64,000 nt of DNA from Escherichia sp. E4742 (lineage in GTDB: Bacteria > Pseudomonadota > Gammaproteobacteria > Enterobacterales > Enterobacteriaceae): assembly GCF_005843885.1 (NCBI RefSeq), contig NZ_CP040443.1, forward strand, positions 2,604,001-2,668,000. Direction: 5' to 3'. The translations under genes were made by a program, and so were the position numbers. This document shows positions 45,252 through 53,766 of this stretch, piece after piece. Each line of letters starts with the position of its first letter. Positions within the stretch are counted from its first letter, which is position 1. The notes beneath the pieces were generated by a model. It ran no database searches and had not been told where the DNA came from. It worked only from the letters and a program-made list of their open reading frames with translations.

Positions 45252-46136
45252 GTGCCAGTGAACATTCTGCCCGTTGTGTCCACCAAAGGTGGCGAAGGAA
45301 AATCAACCCAGTCTGCTAATCTTGCCGGTTTTCTGGCGGATGCCGGCCTCCGTACCCTGCTGATAGACGGAGACCATGCCCAGCCCACGGCAAGCAATAT
45401 CTTTCCGCTGACGTATGAAGCGCCGGCCGGTCTTTTTGAATTACTGATGCGCACGGTTGACCTCAGTCATCCCGACAACATCATCTCCCGCACGGCTATC
45501 GACGGCCTTGACCTGATAGTCTCCAATGATCCCCATGAACAACTGAAAACGGCCATGCTTCATGCACCGGATGGTCGCCTCCGTCTGCGTAATGTGCTCC
45601 AGCATCCACTTTTCCAGAGTTATGACGTCATTGTGGTGGATTCACAGGGCGCGCGTTCCGTCATGCTGGAAATGATTGTGCTGTCTGCCACGGAGTCTGT
45701 GGTGGGGATGGTGAATCCGGTTCTGCCGGATGTGCGTGAGTTCATTCGTGGCACAGTCAATGTCATGGAAAACCTGTTGCCCTACCGTGAACTGGGTATC
45801 CCCCTGCCGAAAGTCCGCACCCTGGTTAACTGCATGGATTATACGGCGCTGGCCAGACAAACACTGGCGGAGCTGACCGACATTATTAACTCAGGTCGCT
45901 ACAGCAAAGTGCTTCCGGAAGGCGCGGTCACCCTGCTTTCAACACAGATTTATGACCTGAATATTTACAAACAGGGACACGCAGCCGGTCAGCCGGTGCA
46001 CCGTCTTGAAAAAGCGTCTGCCCGTCGCAGTGATTCTGCGCTGGTCACCATGCATAGCCTGGCCTGTGAGCTGTTGCCGGAGTGGAGTGAGTTTTTTGAT
46101 GAACTGCTGGAAAACGGAGGCATGCGTCAATGGTAA
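45252..46136 (+). CDS. parA: ParA/Soj-family partition ATPase
   Basis: A 294-aa Walker-type partition ATPase, the first gene inside the att end of SPI-7-type ICEs, needed for stable maintenance of the excised circle. The deviant Walker A (STKGGEGKST) covers residues 10-19 with Lys12 and Lys17, and VVDSQG near 129 is the Walker B region. The start is GTG at 45252; a GTG at 45258 would lose two residues. It overlaps the next small gene by 7 nt. The parB partner lies 3.4 kb downstream, separated by dnaB. Confidence 0.9.
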   Translation: MPVNILPVVSTKGGEGKSTQSANLAGFLADAGLRTLLIDGDHAQPTASNIFPLTYEAPAGLFELLMRTVDLSHPDNIISRTAIDGLDLIVSNDPHEQLKTAMLHAPDGRLRLRNVLQHPLFQSYDVIVVDSQGARSVMLEMIVLSATESVVGMVNPVLPDVREFIRGTVNVMENLLPYRELGIPLPKVRTLVNCMDYTALARQTLAELTDIINSGRYSKVLPEGAVTLLSTQIYDLNIYKQGHAAGQPVHRLEKASARRSDSALVTMHSLACELLPEWSEFFDELLENGGMRQW

Positions 46137-46390
46137 AGCCGTCGTTTAAATCCCTGACAGGACGCAGCCGGACAGTGTGTGTCGGGTGTGGTTATTCCGG
46201 TGTGCGGTTTGGTGATGCTGCAGGTCAGGACACCCGGCAGTGGGTGAAGGTGAACCATGAGAGCGGGCTGGGGCTGTGCTCCAGTTGTGACAACTTTCTT
46301 TTGCAGGAGCGCCAGCGTCGTCAGCGGCATGACCAGCTTTTTTCATGTTGTATTTCCGGCAAACAGCGAAAAACAGAGGGGGCGGTATGA
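46130..46390 (+). CDS. Small zinc-ribbon-like ICE protein
   Basis: An 86-aa basic protein with two cysteine pairs (CVGC near residue 15 and CSSC near 46) that could form a zinc ribbon. Many Arg, Gln and Ser residues suggest nucleic-acid contact. It is co-translated with parA through a 7-nt overlap. No family name is recognised. A further frame opens at its stop (ATGA, 46387), but that frame soon runs antisense to the broken gene described next. Confidence 0.62.
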   Translation: MVKPSFKSLTGRSRTVCVGCGYSGVRFGDAAGQDTRQWVKVNHESGLGLCSSCDNFLLQERQRRQRHDQLFSCCISGKQRKTEGAV

Positions 46391-46464
46391 CAGTTTTTGT
46401 AATGCATATCCCTGTCGGTACGGGGGACAGCGGACATGTGTGGTGTCCGCTGCATGCTGATGAA

Positions 46465-46893
46465 TCAGCCTTTACCCGTGAACGGGTCATCCAGCTTATC
46501 CATGCGTCTTTCTGCGTTGCGCAACACGTCCTGTGCTCCCGGGGTGGATGCATATGCCTCCAGCTCAGCAGCAAGAACCTGTTCCATTTCTGTTGCTGTC
46601 ATGGTTGCAACATCGGCTGCAGAGCGGTTGTCGCGAATAATGAGGTAGCTGTGCAGGATATTAAGTGGTGCCGCATTTTTATTGATGTTTTTCAGTCCCT
46701 GCTGAACAGCCAGCCAGTCGCCCAGCCACTACAGGCGATACAGTTTGTGCCGGTTGTAAGTTTCATTCGTTGTGTTACAGGCCATACGCCAGAACTCCTC
46801 AGACATGTAGATGAGCGTATTTTCACCTTCCGGCAGACTGAACGCAGCGAAGTAATCAATGCCGGACGGCAGTTGTTGATGATTTGTATTCAT
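46465..46893 (-). pseudogene. Broken hypothetical gene with an amber stop (paralogue leader at 48 kb)
   Basis: The - strand reads from ATG at 46893 (MNTNHQQLPSGIDYF) for 54 codons to TAG at 46731-46729. It continues in frame for 87 further codons with clear protein character (NILHSYLIIRDN, ATEMEQVLAAELEAY, ending in DDPFTGKG) to TGA at 46465. One nonsense change breaks an otherwise intact 142-aa protein. The leader and first 12 codons are shared with the - strand gene at 47.8-48.0 kb. Function unknown. Confidence 0.68.
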
Positions 46894-46928
46894 CTTTTTT
46901 CCTTTTTAAGTCAATTGGTTATGAATAT

Positions 46929-47066
46929 AAAGATGCTGTCCGTACCTTCTGACCGGGGTCGGCAAACTTACCGGTCTGAAAATGTACAGACAGTTACCGG
47001 GATTTTATTCCCGACAGCTGTACGTCCGGCACCCTTTTTCCTTTTTTTACACAGCCAGGTTTCCGG
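46929..47066. repeat. 138-bp direct repeat, copy 1
   Basis: Nearly identical to 48051-48188 over the same 138 bp, with only a few changes. It contains TGTACAG/CTGTACG around CGGGA-TTTTA-TTCCCG. It forms the 5' leader region of the reverse-strand broken gene and lies upstream of the + strand 245-aa gene. The duplication suggests a common control or replication-related site. Confidence 0.75.
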
Positions 47067-47120
47067 TTATCTGCGGGGAAGTGACGCACCTGGCGGGCTG
47101 AGAGATATGGAGGTGAAAGT

Positions 47121-47858
47121 ATGTCTTCCTCAGTGAAATATTCTCCGGTTCCGGCGGTGTTAACCCGCCCTGAATCGCTGGCTGAACTGAACCTGCTGAT
47201 GACCCGGATTGCCAGTGGGTGTCGTGTGGGGCTTCCGGCGTCAGGTCGTCCGGTCATTGCGGTGCATGGTGGTTATATTTCATACAGTTCTCCACGCACC
47301 GGACATGTTTTTCAGGACGGTTCCCGCCCGGAGACAGTGATGACCGTCAGTAACCGGGAACGGATGTGTGAATGGTTCAGTCAGGTCTGGCTTCCGTTGC
47401 ATCTGGCTGCCCTTGAAGGTGATGAGAACGTTTTTTTCAGTGCGGAGGTCAACATGGTGCGCCGGGAGCTGCAGCGCGTTCCGGGGGATTCAGTGAACTG
47501 CATGTGCTGGGCAAGCCTTGCCGCACTGGCATTTGATGCTGAAGAGCGGGTGGAACTGCAGAAAGGCAATAATGAGAACATCGCAACATATGATGAGAGC
47601 ATCGCGACATATGCATTCCGTGCTGCCTGTACTGTGAGTCGCTGTCTGAGCCGGAATGCTTCCGGAGGTATTCCGCGCTCATACCCTGAATGGAAAGCGA
47701 TTTTGTTTCCCCGTGATGGTGCTGATATTTTCCCCGACGGGTGGCTGGAAAATATGACCCGTCGGGCTGAACGTGTTTTTACGAGTGCGAAACGTCAGTG
47801 TGGAATGCTCTCAGCCAGTCAGGCAGCGCTTTTTTCTCAACGTGTTGAAACAGAGTGA
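47121..47858 (+). CDS. Hypothetical ICE maintenance-region protein
   Basis: A 245-aa soluble protein of unknown function located between parA and dnaB, where SPI-7-type islands carry variable conserved hypotheticals. It has a Trp-rich central part and no signal peptide, membrane helix or recognised motif. An imperfect internal duplication (IATYDESIATYAF, about residue 155) is visible at DNA level too. Its last 80 bp overlap the tail of a short reverse-strand gene. Confidence 0.68.
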   Translation: MSSSVKYSPVPAVLTRPESLAELNLLMTRIASGCRVGLPASGRPVIAVHGGYISYSSPRTGHVFQDGSRPETVMTVSNRERMCEWFSQVWLPLHLAALEGDENVFFSAEVNMVRRELQRVPGDSVNCMCWASLAALAFDAEERVELQKGNNENIATYDESIATYAFRAACTVSRCLSRNASGGIPRSYPEWKAILFPRDGADIFPDGWLENMTRRAERVFTSAKRQCGMLSASQAALFSQRVETE

Positions 47859-48012
47859 AAGGATGAGCCGATTCAATACAGTTCGGGGGAAAGGGGTTAC
47901 AGAGCCCGTCTTTTTCCGTCATGACCTTTCCGTTACTCAGCAGCCAGAACTGCAGGGTGTATTTCACTTCAGATTCAATGCCGGACGGCAGTTGTTGATG
48001 ATTTGTGTTCAT
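47779..48012 (-). CDS. Short hypothetical protein with duplicated leader
   Basis: A 77-aa frame starting MNTNHQQLPSGI behind AGGAGAAAAG on the - strand, the same start and leader as the broken gene at 46.9 kb, then different. The shared 5' part with a divergent remainder looks like a duplication followed by recombination or replacement. It overlaps the end of the 245-aa gene on the other strand, so its last 26 codons may not be native. Function unknown. Confidence 0.5.
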   Translation of the reverse strand: MNTNHQQLPSGIESEVKYTLQFWLLSNGKVMTEKDGLCNPFPPNCIESAHPFTLFQHVEKKALPDWLRAFHTDVSHS

Positions 48013-48050
48013 AAGGCTTTTCTCCTCGTAAACATGTTGATTATGAGCGC

Positions 48051-48188
48051 AAAGATGCTGTCCGTACCTTCTGACCGGGGTTGCCAGACTTGCCGGTCTG
48101 AAAACGTACAGACAGTTACCGGGATTTTATTCCCGACAACTGTACGTCCGGCACCCTTTTTCCTTTTTTTACACAGCCAGGTTTCCGG
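48051..48188. repeat. 138-bp direct repeat, copy 2
   Basis: Second copy of the repeat at 46929-47066. Here the outer hairpin arms are CGTACAG/CTGTACG (perfect) around CGGGA-TTTTA-TTCCCG. It lies between the short reverse gene and the dnaB start, so it may hold both promoters. Confidence 0.75.
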
Positions 48189-48211
48189 CAGTCAGAGGGG
48201 GAGGGTACGCC

Positions 48212-49579
48212 ATGGCTGAAGTGTCTGTTCTCTGTGCATACGAAGCAGAGCAGGCCGTTCTGGGCGGCCTGATGCTGGAGAATGAGCGCTGGGATGAAGT
48301 GGTGCTGATACTGAACCCTGACGATTTTTATGTGGCTCCGCACCGGGCCATCTTCCGTGCCATGTCTGAACTGGCGGTGAATGGTCAGCCTCTGGACCTG
48401 ATTACACTGTCAGAGCATCTGGAACATCAGGGCAGGCTGGACGTCCTGGGTGGTTTTGCTTATCTGGCCGAGCTCAGCAAGAACACACCTTCTGCGGCCA
48501 ACATCATGGCCTATGCAGGCATTGTGGTGGAGAAAAGCGTTCTGCGTCAGTTACAGGCCACCGGAAACACCCTGATTGCTGATGTGGCGGCTCCGAATGC
48601 CACATCACGGGACGTGCTGGATGCAGCAGAGCGGCGTCTGTTTGCTCTTGTGCAGAACAGGACGCTCCGGGAGCGCACGGAAGCCTCTCTTTCATCCGCG
48701 CTCGATACTGTTCTGCAGCAACTGGAAAGTGTGCTCGGTTCCGACGGTGTGACCGGTACCCCCACGGGATTTGACTGTCTGGATGAAATGACCTGTGGCC
48801 TGCAGCCCGGTGACCTGGTCCTGCTGGCTGCCCGTCCGTCAATGGGGAAAACCTCTCTGGCACTGTCCATGTGTCTCAGTGCCGCCCTGCGGCGGACAGA
48901 AGAGAGCGTTCTGGTATTCAGCATCGAGATGCCAAAGGAGCAACTGATTCTGCGCATGCTTTCCATGCTGGGGCGTGTGGAACTGAATCATCTGCGCAGT
49001 GGCAACATGGATGATGAGGACTGGGCGAGGGTGTCATCTGCGGTCGGCATGGCGCTGGGTGACGGAGACATGGATGCGCTGGGTGAACGCCTGATAATTG
49101 ATGACTGCAGCCAGCAGACACCGTCATCGCTGCGTGCCAGTGCCCGCCGTTATACCCGCCTGTACGGTAAACCCGCTCTGATTATGGTGGATTATCTGCA
49201 GCTGATTCGTGCGCCGGAGCTGGAGAACCGCACTCAGGAAATTGCGGAAATTTCCCGTTCCCTGAAAGCGCTGGGGAAGGAGCTGGGCTGCCCGGTGCTG
49301 GCCCTCTCCCAGCTTAACCGGCAGGTGGAACAGCGTGCAGATAAACGCCCCAATAACGGTGACCTGCGTGATTCCGGGGCACTGGAGCAGGATGCTGACC
49401 TGATTATGTTTATTTACCGCGACGAGGTCTATAACCCCGATTCACTGGCAAAGGGAGAGGCTGAAATCATTGTCAGCAAGCAGCGTCAGGGACCCACAGG
49501 CACGGTAAGGGTCAGGTTCGACGGTCGTTACACACTGTTTACGCCCTCTGAAAATGACGGGCAGGGAGGATATGCGTGA
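48212..49579 (+). CDS. dnaB: Replicative DNA helicase, DnaB family
   Basis: A 455-aa hexameric 5'-3' helicase for replication of the excised element. The N-terminal domain (about 1-110) starts EAEQAVLGGLMLEN. The RecA-like domain carries Walker A (ARPSMGKTS, about residue 208), VFSIEMP (about 235) and the DYLQLI Walker B (about 328), with RDSGALEQDAD following. Length is close to chromosomal DnaB (471 aa). It overlaps parB by 4 nt. An ICE-encoded helicase next to parAB is standard in the SPI-7 family. Confidence 0.93.
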   Translation: MAEVSVLCAYEAEQAVLGGLMLENERWDEVVLILNPDDFYVAPHRAIFRAMSELAVNGQPLDLITLSEHLEHQGRLDVLGGFAYLAELSKNTPSAANIMAYAGIVVEKSVLRQLQATGNTLIADVAAPNATSRDVLDAAERRLFALVQNRTLRERTEASLSSALDTVLQQLESVLGSDGVTGTPTGFDCLDEMTCGLQPGDLVLLAARPSMGKTSLALSMCLSAALRRTEESVLVFSIEMPKEQLILRMLSMLGRVELNHLRSGNMDDEDWARVSSAVGMALGDGDMDALGERLIIDDCSQQTPSSLRASARRYTRLYGKPALIMVDYLQLIRAPELENRTQEIAEISRSLKALGKELGCPVLALSQLNRQVEQRADKRPNNGDLRDSGALEQDADLIMFIYRDEVYNPDSLAKGEAEIIVSKQRQGPTGTVRVRFDGRYTLFTPSENDGQGGYA

Positions 49580-51291
49580 TGGCACACAAGCCACTGAATC
49601 TCGGGGCTGCCATTATGCAGCCTGGTCGTCAGGCCAGTGCCGCCGGTAATGTGGTGGCGCTGGGGGAAACTCCCATGATTCTGACGCTGGACCAGTTACG
49701 TCCGAATCCGGATAACCCGCGCACCACGCGCAATCCGCGTTATGACGACATCAAAAACTCCATTCACGCCCGCGGGCTGGATACGGTGCCCAAGGTCACC
49801 CGTATGCCGGACAGTGAGCCGGATGTGTATATCTTCAGTGACGGGGGAAACACCCGTTACCAGATACTGACGGAACTCTGGAAAGAAACAGGGGACCCGC
49901 GTTTTTACCGTATTCATGTGCTGTTCAAACCCTGGCCGGGACGGCTTCAGTGTGTGATTGGTCATCTGGCGGAAAATGAAGTTCGCGGTGAACTGACCTT
50001 TATTGAGAAGGCGCAGGGGATCCACAAGGCAAGACAAATTCACGAGGAACAACTCGGCAGAAAAGTTTCTCTTCGTGAACTGGCAGATTTGTTAACCCAT
50101 GAAGGGTTGCCGGTACACAACTCCACGATCAGCAGAATGGAGGATGCCCTGAAATATCTGTACCCCTGGATCCCCGACCTGATGGAGTCAGGACTGGGGC
50201 GACATCAGATTACTGCACTGCTGGCACTTCGTCAGGACGCAGAGCGTGTCTGGGGACAGTTCGCGCTGGCGTCCGGCACGGATGCGGAATTTGATCGTGT
50301 GTTCGGGGAAAGCTGCCGGAAGTTTAATTCGCCGGAGCTGTGGTCACTGGAGATGTTCCGCGACGAGCTGATCGGGGATTTGTTGCAGGCGCTGCCACAT
50401 CCCTCCCTGGACTATGACCGGTGGCTGCTGGAGCTGGATCCGAAAGAGCGAAACCGCCGTCACCATTTTGGTGAGCCGGAACCGGTGGTGATACCGCCGT
50501 CAGTTCGTTACAGCGGCACAGGGCAGCCCGGTGCACCGGTATCCCGTACCCGGTCTGAGGCACCGGAGTGTCTGCCGGATACGAACGCAGAGCCGGTACC
50601 GGAAATCTCTGCCCCTGATACTGAACCCGGACAGCATGGTATCGCCCGGCCGGGGAACGCTGTTTCTGACACAGACCACACTGAAAAATGCGGGTTTCTT
50701 TCCCCGGAGGAGACTGCAGACAGAGCGCCTTCTTCTGCCGGGAAAGTCCGGCGTTCAGAGATGCAGCCGGATATGTACGGTGGTGAGCCGGTCTTCAGCG
50801 GTGACGCTGTGGAAGCGGGGATTGCCGGGGCCGCTGTGCCATCCGTTATGACCGGAGATACAGCGCCGTCCGGAACACCTGATGCACTTCCCGCGTCTGT
50901 GACGCATTTTGCTGAAGGACGGGATGATATCGAGCATCTGCAGAATGAGGCCTTCCGGCTGGCATGGGAACTGGCTGAATCTGCCGGCTGTGCTGAAGAA
51001 ATTGCCATGGACAGGGAAAGTGACCTGTCGGCTGGTTTTGGGATGGCAGAGGAGAAATGTTCGCCGGTGACGGCATTTCTGATGGGTCTGACCGGTGATG
51101 CACCGCTGACAGTGTCTCCCGTCAGTCTGACAGACCTGCTGACAGGTGGCAGTGCGCCGGAGGCATGGCCACTGCTGGATGATGAACATGCCGTGAAGCT
51201 GCTGCGTCTTCTGAGTGTGCTGCGCCGTCTGCGCGCCCTGCAACGCAGTGTGTTACCTGAAGATGATGAGGAGGAGGAAAGTGATGAGTGA
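49576..51291 (+). CDS. parB: ParB-family partition/regulatory protein (ICE type)
   Basis: A 571-aa ParB-like protein. The N-terminal nuclease/CTPase-like domain (about 35-130) has LRPNPDNPRTT and SDGGNTRYQIL. A central helix-turn-helix region follows (about 150-215, GRKVSLRELADLL). A long Pro/Glu/Ala-rich variable tail (from about 300) ends in a leucine-rich acidic C terminus. ICE ParBs are longer than chromosomal ones (about 300 aa). It partners parA and overlaps both neighbours by a few bases. Cis sites were not identified. Confidence 0.87.
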   Translation: MMAHKPLNLGAAIMQPGRQASAAGNVVALGETPMILTLDQLRPNPDNPRTTRNPRYDDIKNSIHARGLDTVPKVTRMPDSEPDVYIFSDGGNTRYQILTELWKETGDPRFYRIHVLFKPWPGRLQCVIGHLAENEVRGELTFIEKAQGIHKARQIHEEQLGRKVSLRELADLLTHEGLPVHNSTISRMEDALKYLYPWIPDLMESGLGRHQITALLALRQDAERVWGQFALASGTDAEFDRVFGESCRKFNSPELWSLEMFRDELIGDLLQALPHPSLDYDRWLLELDPKERNRRHHFGEPEPVVIPPSVRYSGTGQPGAPVSRTRSEAPECLPDTNAEPVPEISAPDTEPGQHGIARPGNAVSDTDHTEKCGFLSPEETADRAPSSAGKVRRSEMQPDMYGGEPVFSGDAVEAGIAGAAVPSVMTGDTAPSGTPDALPASVTHFAEGRDDIEHLQNEAFRLAWELAESAGCAEEIAMDRESDLSAGFGMAEEKCSPVTAFLMGLTGDAPLTVSPVSLTDLLTGGSAPEAWPLLDDEHAVKLLRLLSVLRRLRALQRSVLPEDDEEEESDE

Positions 51292-52009
51292 TATGTCGCA
51301 TCAGGAGCGCCTGGTCAGACGGGTCAGGAAACTGCTGGAGCTGAGCCGCAATAACAGTAATGCCCATGAGGCCGGGCTGGCGCTTGCAAGGGCACAACAG
51401 CTGATGGCGAAACACGGTATCACGGAGCAGGATGCGGGACTTTCTTCGGTACAGACATCTTCATCACAGGGGGCACCTTCTGAGGCTGAAAAAGTTCCGG
51501 CGTGGATGTTTCGTCTGGTCATGGTGGTGTCACAGACATTTGGCTGCAGGGCGTATTACGACTGGCGGGAGATGCCCGGGGGGCGGTATCGCCGGTGTGT
51601 GACGTTTTACGGTTTCAGTGAACGTCCTCAGGTGGCGGCTTATGCGTTTGATGTTCTGTGCCGTCAGCTGAGGGACGCAACGGATGCGTATCTCCGTACA
51701 CAGAGCCGGCGGCTGAAACTGAGCACCCGCCGTGCCCGGGCCGCCCAGTTCCGTGATGGCTGGGTTCTGGGCGTTCGTCAGGTGGTGATGCCATTCAGTG
51801 TGACAGAAGAGGAAAGCCGGCTGATGCGTCTCTGGCTGGAGCAGCAGGAGATGGAGACGGTGGACCCCCGGGAGGTGAAAGCCTGTCGCGGCGGTGACCT
51901 GGCCCGCTGGCAGGGGTATGAGGCCGGGAAAAATGCCTCACTGCATCATGGTGTGGGGGGAACTGCCCGCCAGATGGTGCCGGGGCTGATGATACGGGAG
52001 GCGTCATGA
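51284..52009 (+). CDS. DUF2786-domain protein
   Basis: A 241-aa protein with an N-terminal DUF2786 domain (MSHQERLVRRVRKLLEL, AGLALARAQQLM, about residues 4-45) and a larger helical C-terminal region rich in Arg. I chose the ATG at 51284, which overlaps parB by 8 nt behind GGAGG; the longer upstream frame would read through parB. The function of the family is unknown. It belongs to the replication/partition operon (parA-dnaB-parB-DUF2786-DUF2857). Confidence 0.82.
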   Translation: MSDMSHQERLVRRVRKLLELSRNNSNAHEAGLALARAQQLMAKHGITEQDAGLSSVQTSSSQGAPSEAEKVPAWMFRLVMVVSQTFGCRAYYDWREMPGGRYRRCVTFYGFSERPQVAAYAFDVLCRQLRDATDAYLRTQSRRLKLSTRRARAAQFRDGWVLGVRQVVMPFSVTEEESRLMRLWLEQQEMETVDPREVKACRGGDLARWQGYEAGKNASLHHGVGGTARQMVPGLMIREAS

Positions 52010-52584
52010 ATAACAGCTTATCTCAGGCAACCAACGGTCTGCTGATGCAACTGGTGATGGACCTCAAGAGTGGCTATCTGCGCCGTTGTGAATCTCTGGG
52101 ACTGGCCCGGGAGGAAATGCAGATGCTGCAGGGACTGACCATTGAGGAAATCCATTACCTGTCGAACTCGGAAGTGTCGGTTATCCGGCTGGACATTAAT
52201 CATGAAAACCTGCTGCGTATGCTGCAGCAGGCCCGGACGGAGCAGAAACGTCTGCAGCGCATTGACCGTGCACTGGCGCTGGGTGGCTCCATTGAGCTGA
52301 TGGCGTTTTACTTTGGACTTTCCAGTGTGGATGTTGCGGCGCGCCGGCGCATTGCCGGTATTGATGTTCGTCCGGGACGTGGTGTCACGCTGAGCGATGA
52401 GGAAAGTGCAGAGCTGTGGCGGTTATGGCAGAAGGCCGGCATCACGGATGTGGAGAGTGCGGACGGACTGGATGTCATGATGCTGGCTGCGGAGCAGATG
52501 AATATCCCGCTGACGGCTATCTGGCATGCGGTAAGGGGATGGTGCGCTGACCGGCAGACGGAGCCGGTAAGGAATGCGTCATGA
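52006..52584 (+). CDS. DUF2857-domain protein (STY4526-like)
   Basis: A 192-aa soluble, helical protein of the DUF2857 family, found in SPI-7-type elements just after DUF2786. Conserved features are GYLRRCESLGL and IDRALALGGSIELMAFYFGLSS with an RRRIAG helix that resembles a helix-turn-helix (about residues 100-128). It could therefore bind DNA, although no target is known. It overlaps the upstream gene by 4 nt and the downstream gene by 4 nt. Confidence 0.82.
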   Translation: MNNSLSQATNGLLMQLVMDLKSGYLRRCESLGLAREEMQMLQGLTIEEIHYLSNSEVSVIRLDINHENLLRMLQQARTEQKRLQRIDRALALGGSIELMAFYFGLSSVDVAARRRIAGIDVRPGRGVTLSDEESAELWRLWQKAGITDVESADGLDVMMLAAEQMNIPLTAIWHAVRGWCADRQTEPVRNAS

Positions 52585-52829
52585 AAATGACAGAACTGGC
52601 ACCGGGCATTCTGGCCAGCCCGTGCGTTCCGCCGGCCTGCTGTCGTAAGGCGGTTCAGATGGTCAGTCTGTTCCGGCAGGGTGTGCGTAATTACCGGCAA
52701 CTGAATGACCGGGGGACCCGTTATTACAAGATAAACGTCGGACGCGCCTGGCGTCTGCTGAGCCGTAACCGGGGAGAGACCTGGGAACTGCTCAGTCATG
52801 AGCGTTACAACACTGCCAGACGTAAATGA
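52581..52829 (+). CDS. Small hypothetical ICE protein
   Basis: An 82-aa basic protein, co-translated with DUF2857 (ATGA overlap). It has paired cysteines near residues 16-22 (CVPPACC) and an Arg-rich C terminus with a beta-strand pattern (YYKINVGRAWRLL) somewhat like small ParE-type folds. I do not claim a toxin. It is last in the partition operon. Confidence 0.62.
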   Translation: MKMTELAPGILASPCVPPACCRKAVQMVSLFRQGVRNYRQLNDRGTRYYKINVGRAWRLLSRNRGETWELLSHERYNTARRK

Positions 52830-52902
52830 AATGTGCAGGCCGGACCGGAGTATCGGGGCCGGCCCTGTTGACGACAAGGTATTGCACAGGAAATTGACTC
52901 CC

Positions 52903-53178
52903 ATGAATGAGCTTAGCTGGAAGGCGTTAAGTAAGGCGGTAAAACGATATCAGGATGTGCTGTCGTGGAGTCGTTCAGACAGGCACAGTCCGGGCGCTGA
53001 GCGGGAATTAGCTGCTGCAGCCAGAAATATCAGGAAGGCCATTGGTGATCAGGAAATTGACGTGATTGTGGAACTGGTGACGGAACTGGAAGATGCAGAA
53101 TGGAGAATTACAGTATACGGCTTCCTCTTATTATGGACGTGGGCATTAATCGCCCTGTACATCCTGTATTTCCGATGA
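52903..53178 (+). CDS. Small protein with C-terminal membrane helix, paralogue 1
   Basis: A 91-aa protein with a soluble helical part (residues 1-65) and one C-terminal membrane helix (about 69-88), ending at the membrane. The soluble part resembles that of the next gene (pattern ALxxAxxxYQxxLxW then IxxxEVDIIxxLLxELExAxxRI), so the two arose by tandem duplication. The start at 52903 is an ATG internal to a longer frame; no strong ribosome site is visible. Function unknown. Confidence 0.6.
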   Translation: MNELSWKALSKAVKRYQDVLSWSRSDRHSPGAERELAAAARNIRKAIGDQEIDVIVELVTELEDAEWRITVYGFLLLWTWALIALYILYFR

Positions 53179-53258
53179 ACGGGGAAAACGTGAAATTGCG
53201 TGGGAACTGGATGATGGTTCTCGCAGGGTGTTAAGGGGTGAAAAACAGGAGGCAATCA

Positions 53259-53606
53259 ATGAACAGTATTCATTATCAGGCACTGCGTGAGGCAGCGCAA
53301 AACTATCAGTCGATGCTGGCGTGGTATGAAGCTATCCCGGATAGCCCAGACGCAGATGTTGATTGTGATGAAGCTTTGGCTGCGTTTAAGCGTCAAATCC
53401 GTCACAGGGAAGTGGATATTATCGCCGATCTGCTGGATGAACTGGAAGCCGCAAAAAAGCGTATTGCAGAACTGGAGAAAGAGAAAGAAACATTGCGTCC
53501 GGTTGGTGTTATGAGCAGGAGAGCATTTTGGCGGCTTGAGAATAGTGAGTCACGATTTATTGCACTCTGGCCCGGATCGGGAATATACCTGCCGCGTAAA
53601 CAATAA
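53259..53606 (+). CDS. Small coiled-coil protein, paralogue 2
   Basis: A 115-aa protein whose first 60 residues resemble paralogue 1. Instead of a membrane helix it has a coiled coil (ELEAAKKRIAELEKEKE, about 52-75) and a C-terminal segment resembling phage Ea22-type tails (RRAFWRLENS). The ATG at 53259 lies 7 nt after an AGGAGG site. It ends within a strong inverted repeat. The pair may be diverging accessory proteins. No function is assigned. Confidence 0.62.
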   Translation: MNSIHYQALREAAQNYQSMLAWYEAIPDSPDADVDCDEALAAFKRQIRHREVDIIADLLDELEAAKKRIAELEKEKETLRPVGVMSRRAFWRLENSESRFIALWPGSGIYLPRKQ

Positions 53607-53633
53607 CGCCCTGATGACGGCGTTATTGTTTAC
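53596..53633. terminator. 15-bp perfect inverted repeat overlapping a stop codon
   Basis: GTAAACAATAACGCC pairs exactly with GGCGTTATTGTTTAC across an 8-nt loop and contains the stop codon of paralogue 2. The G+C-rich core near the loop with T-rich arms suits a bidirectional terminator separating the partition block from the replication gene. Confidence 0.65.
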
Positions 53634-53766
53634 GCCAGAGCTGATGCTGGTATTAAGGATTAACCGGAAGTGTTTAGCCAGCCCCCTGCATCCAGCAGGG
53701 TGCTGTAATAAGCATTTTTGTACCGGATAAAAAGCGGCGATATTGCCGTTACTGAATGAGGTGATT

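Noticed and set aside
46345..47136. 263-codon + strand frame after the parA-linked small gene
   Set aside because: Runs antisense to the amber-broken reverse gene and gives a cysteine-rich, non-protein-like product. Only the first 26 codons after the coupled ATG at 46387 lie outside that gene.
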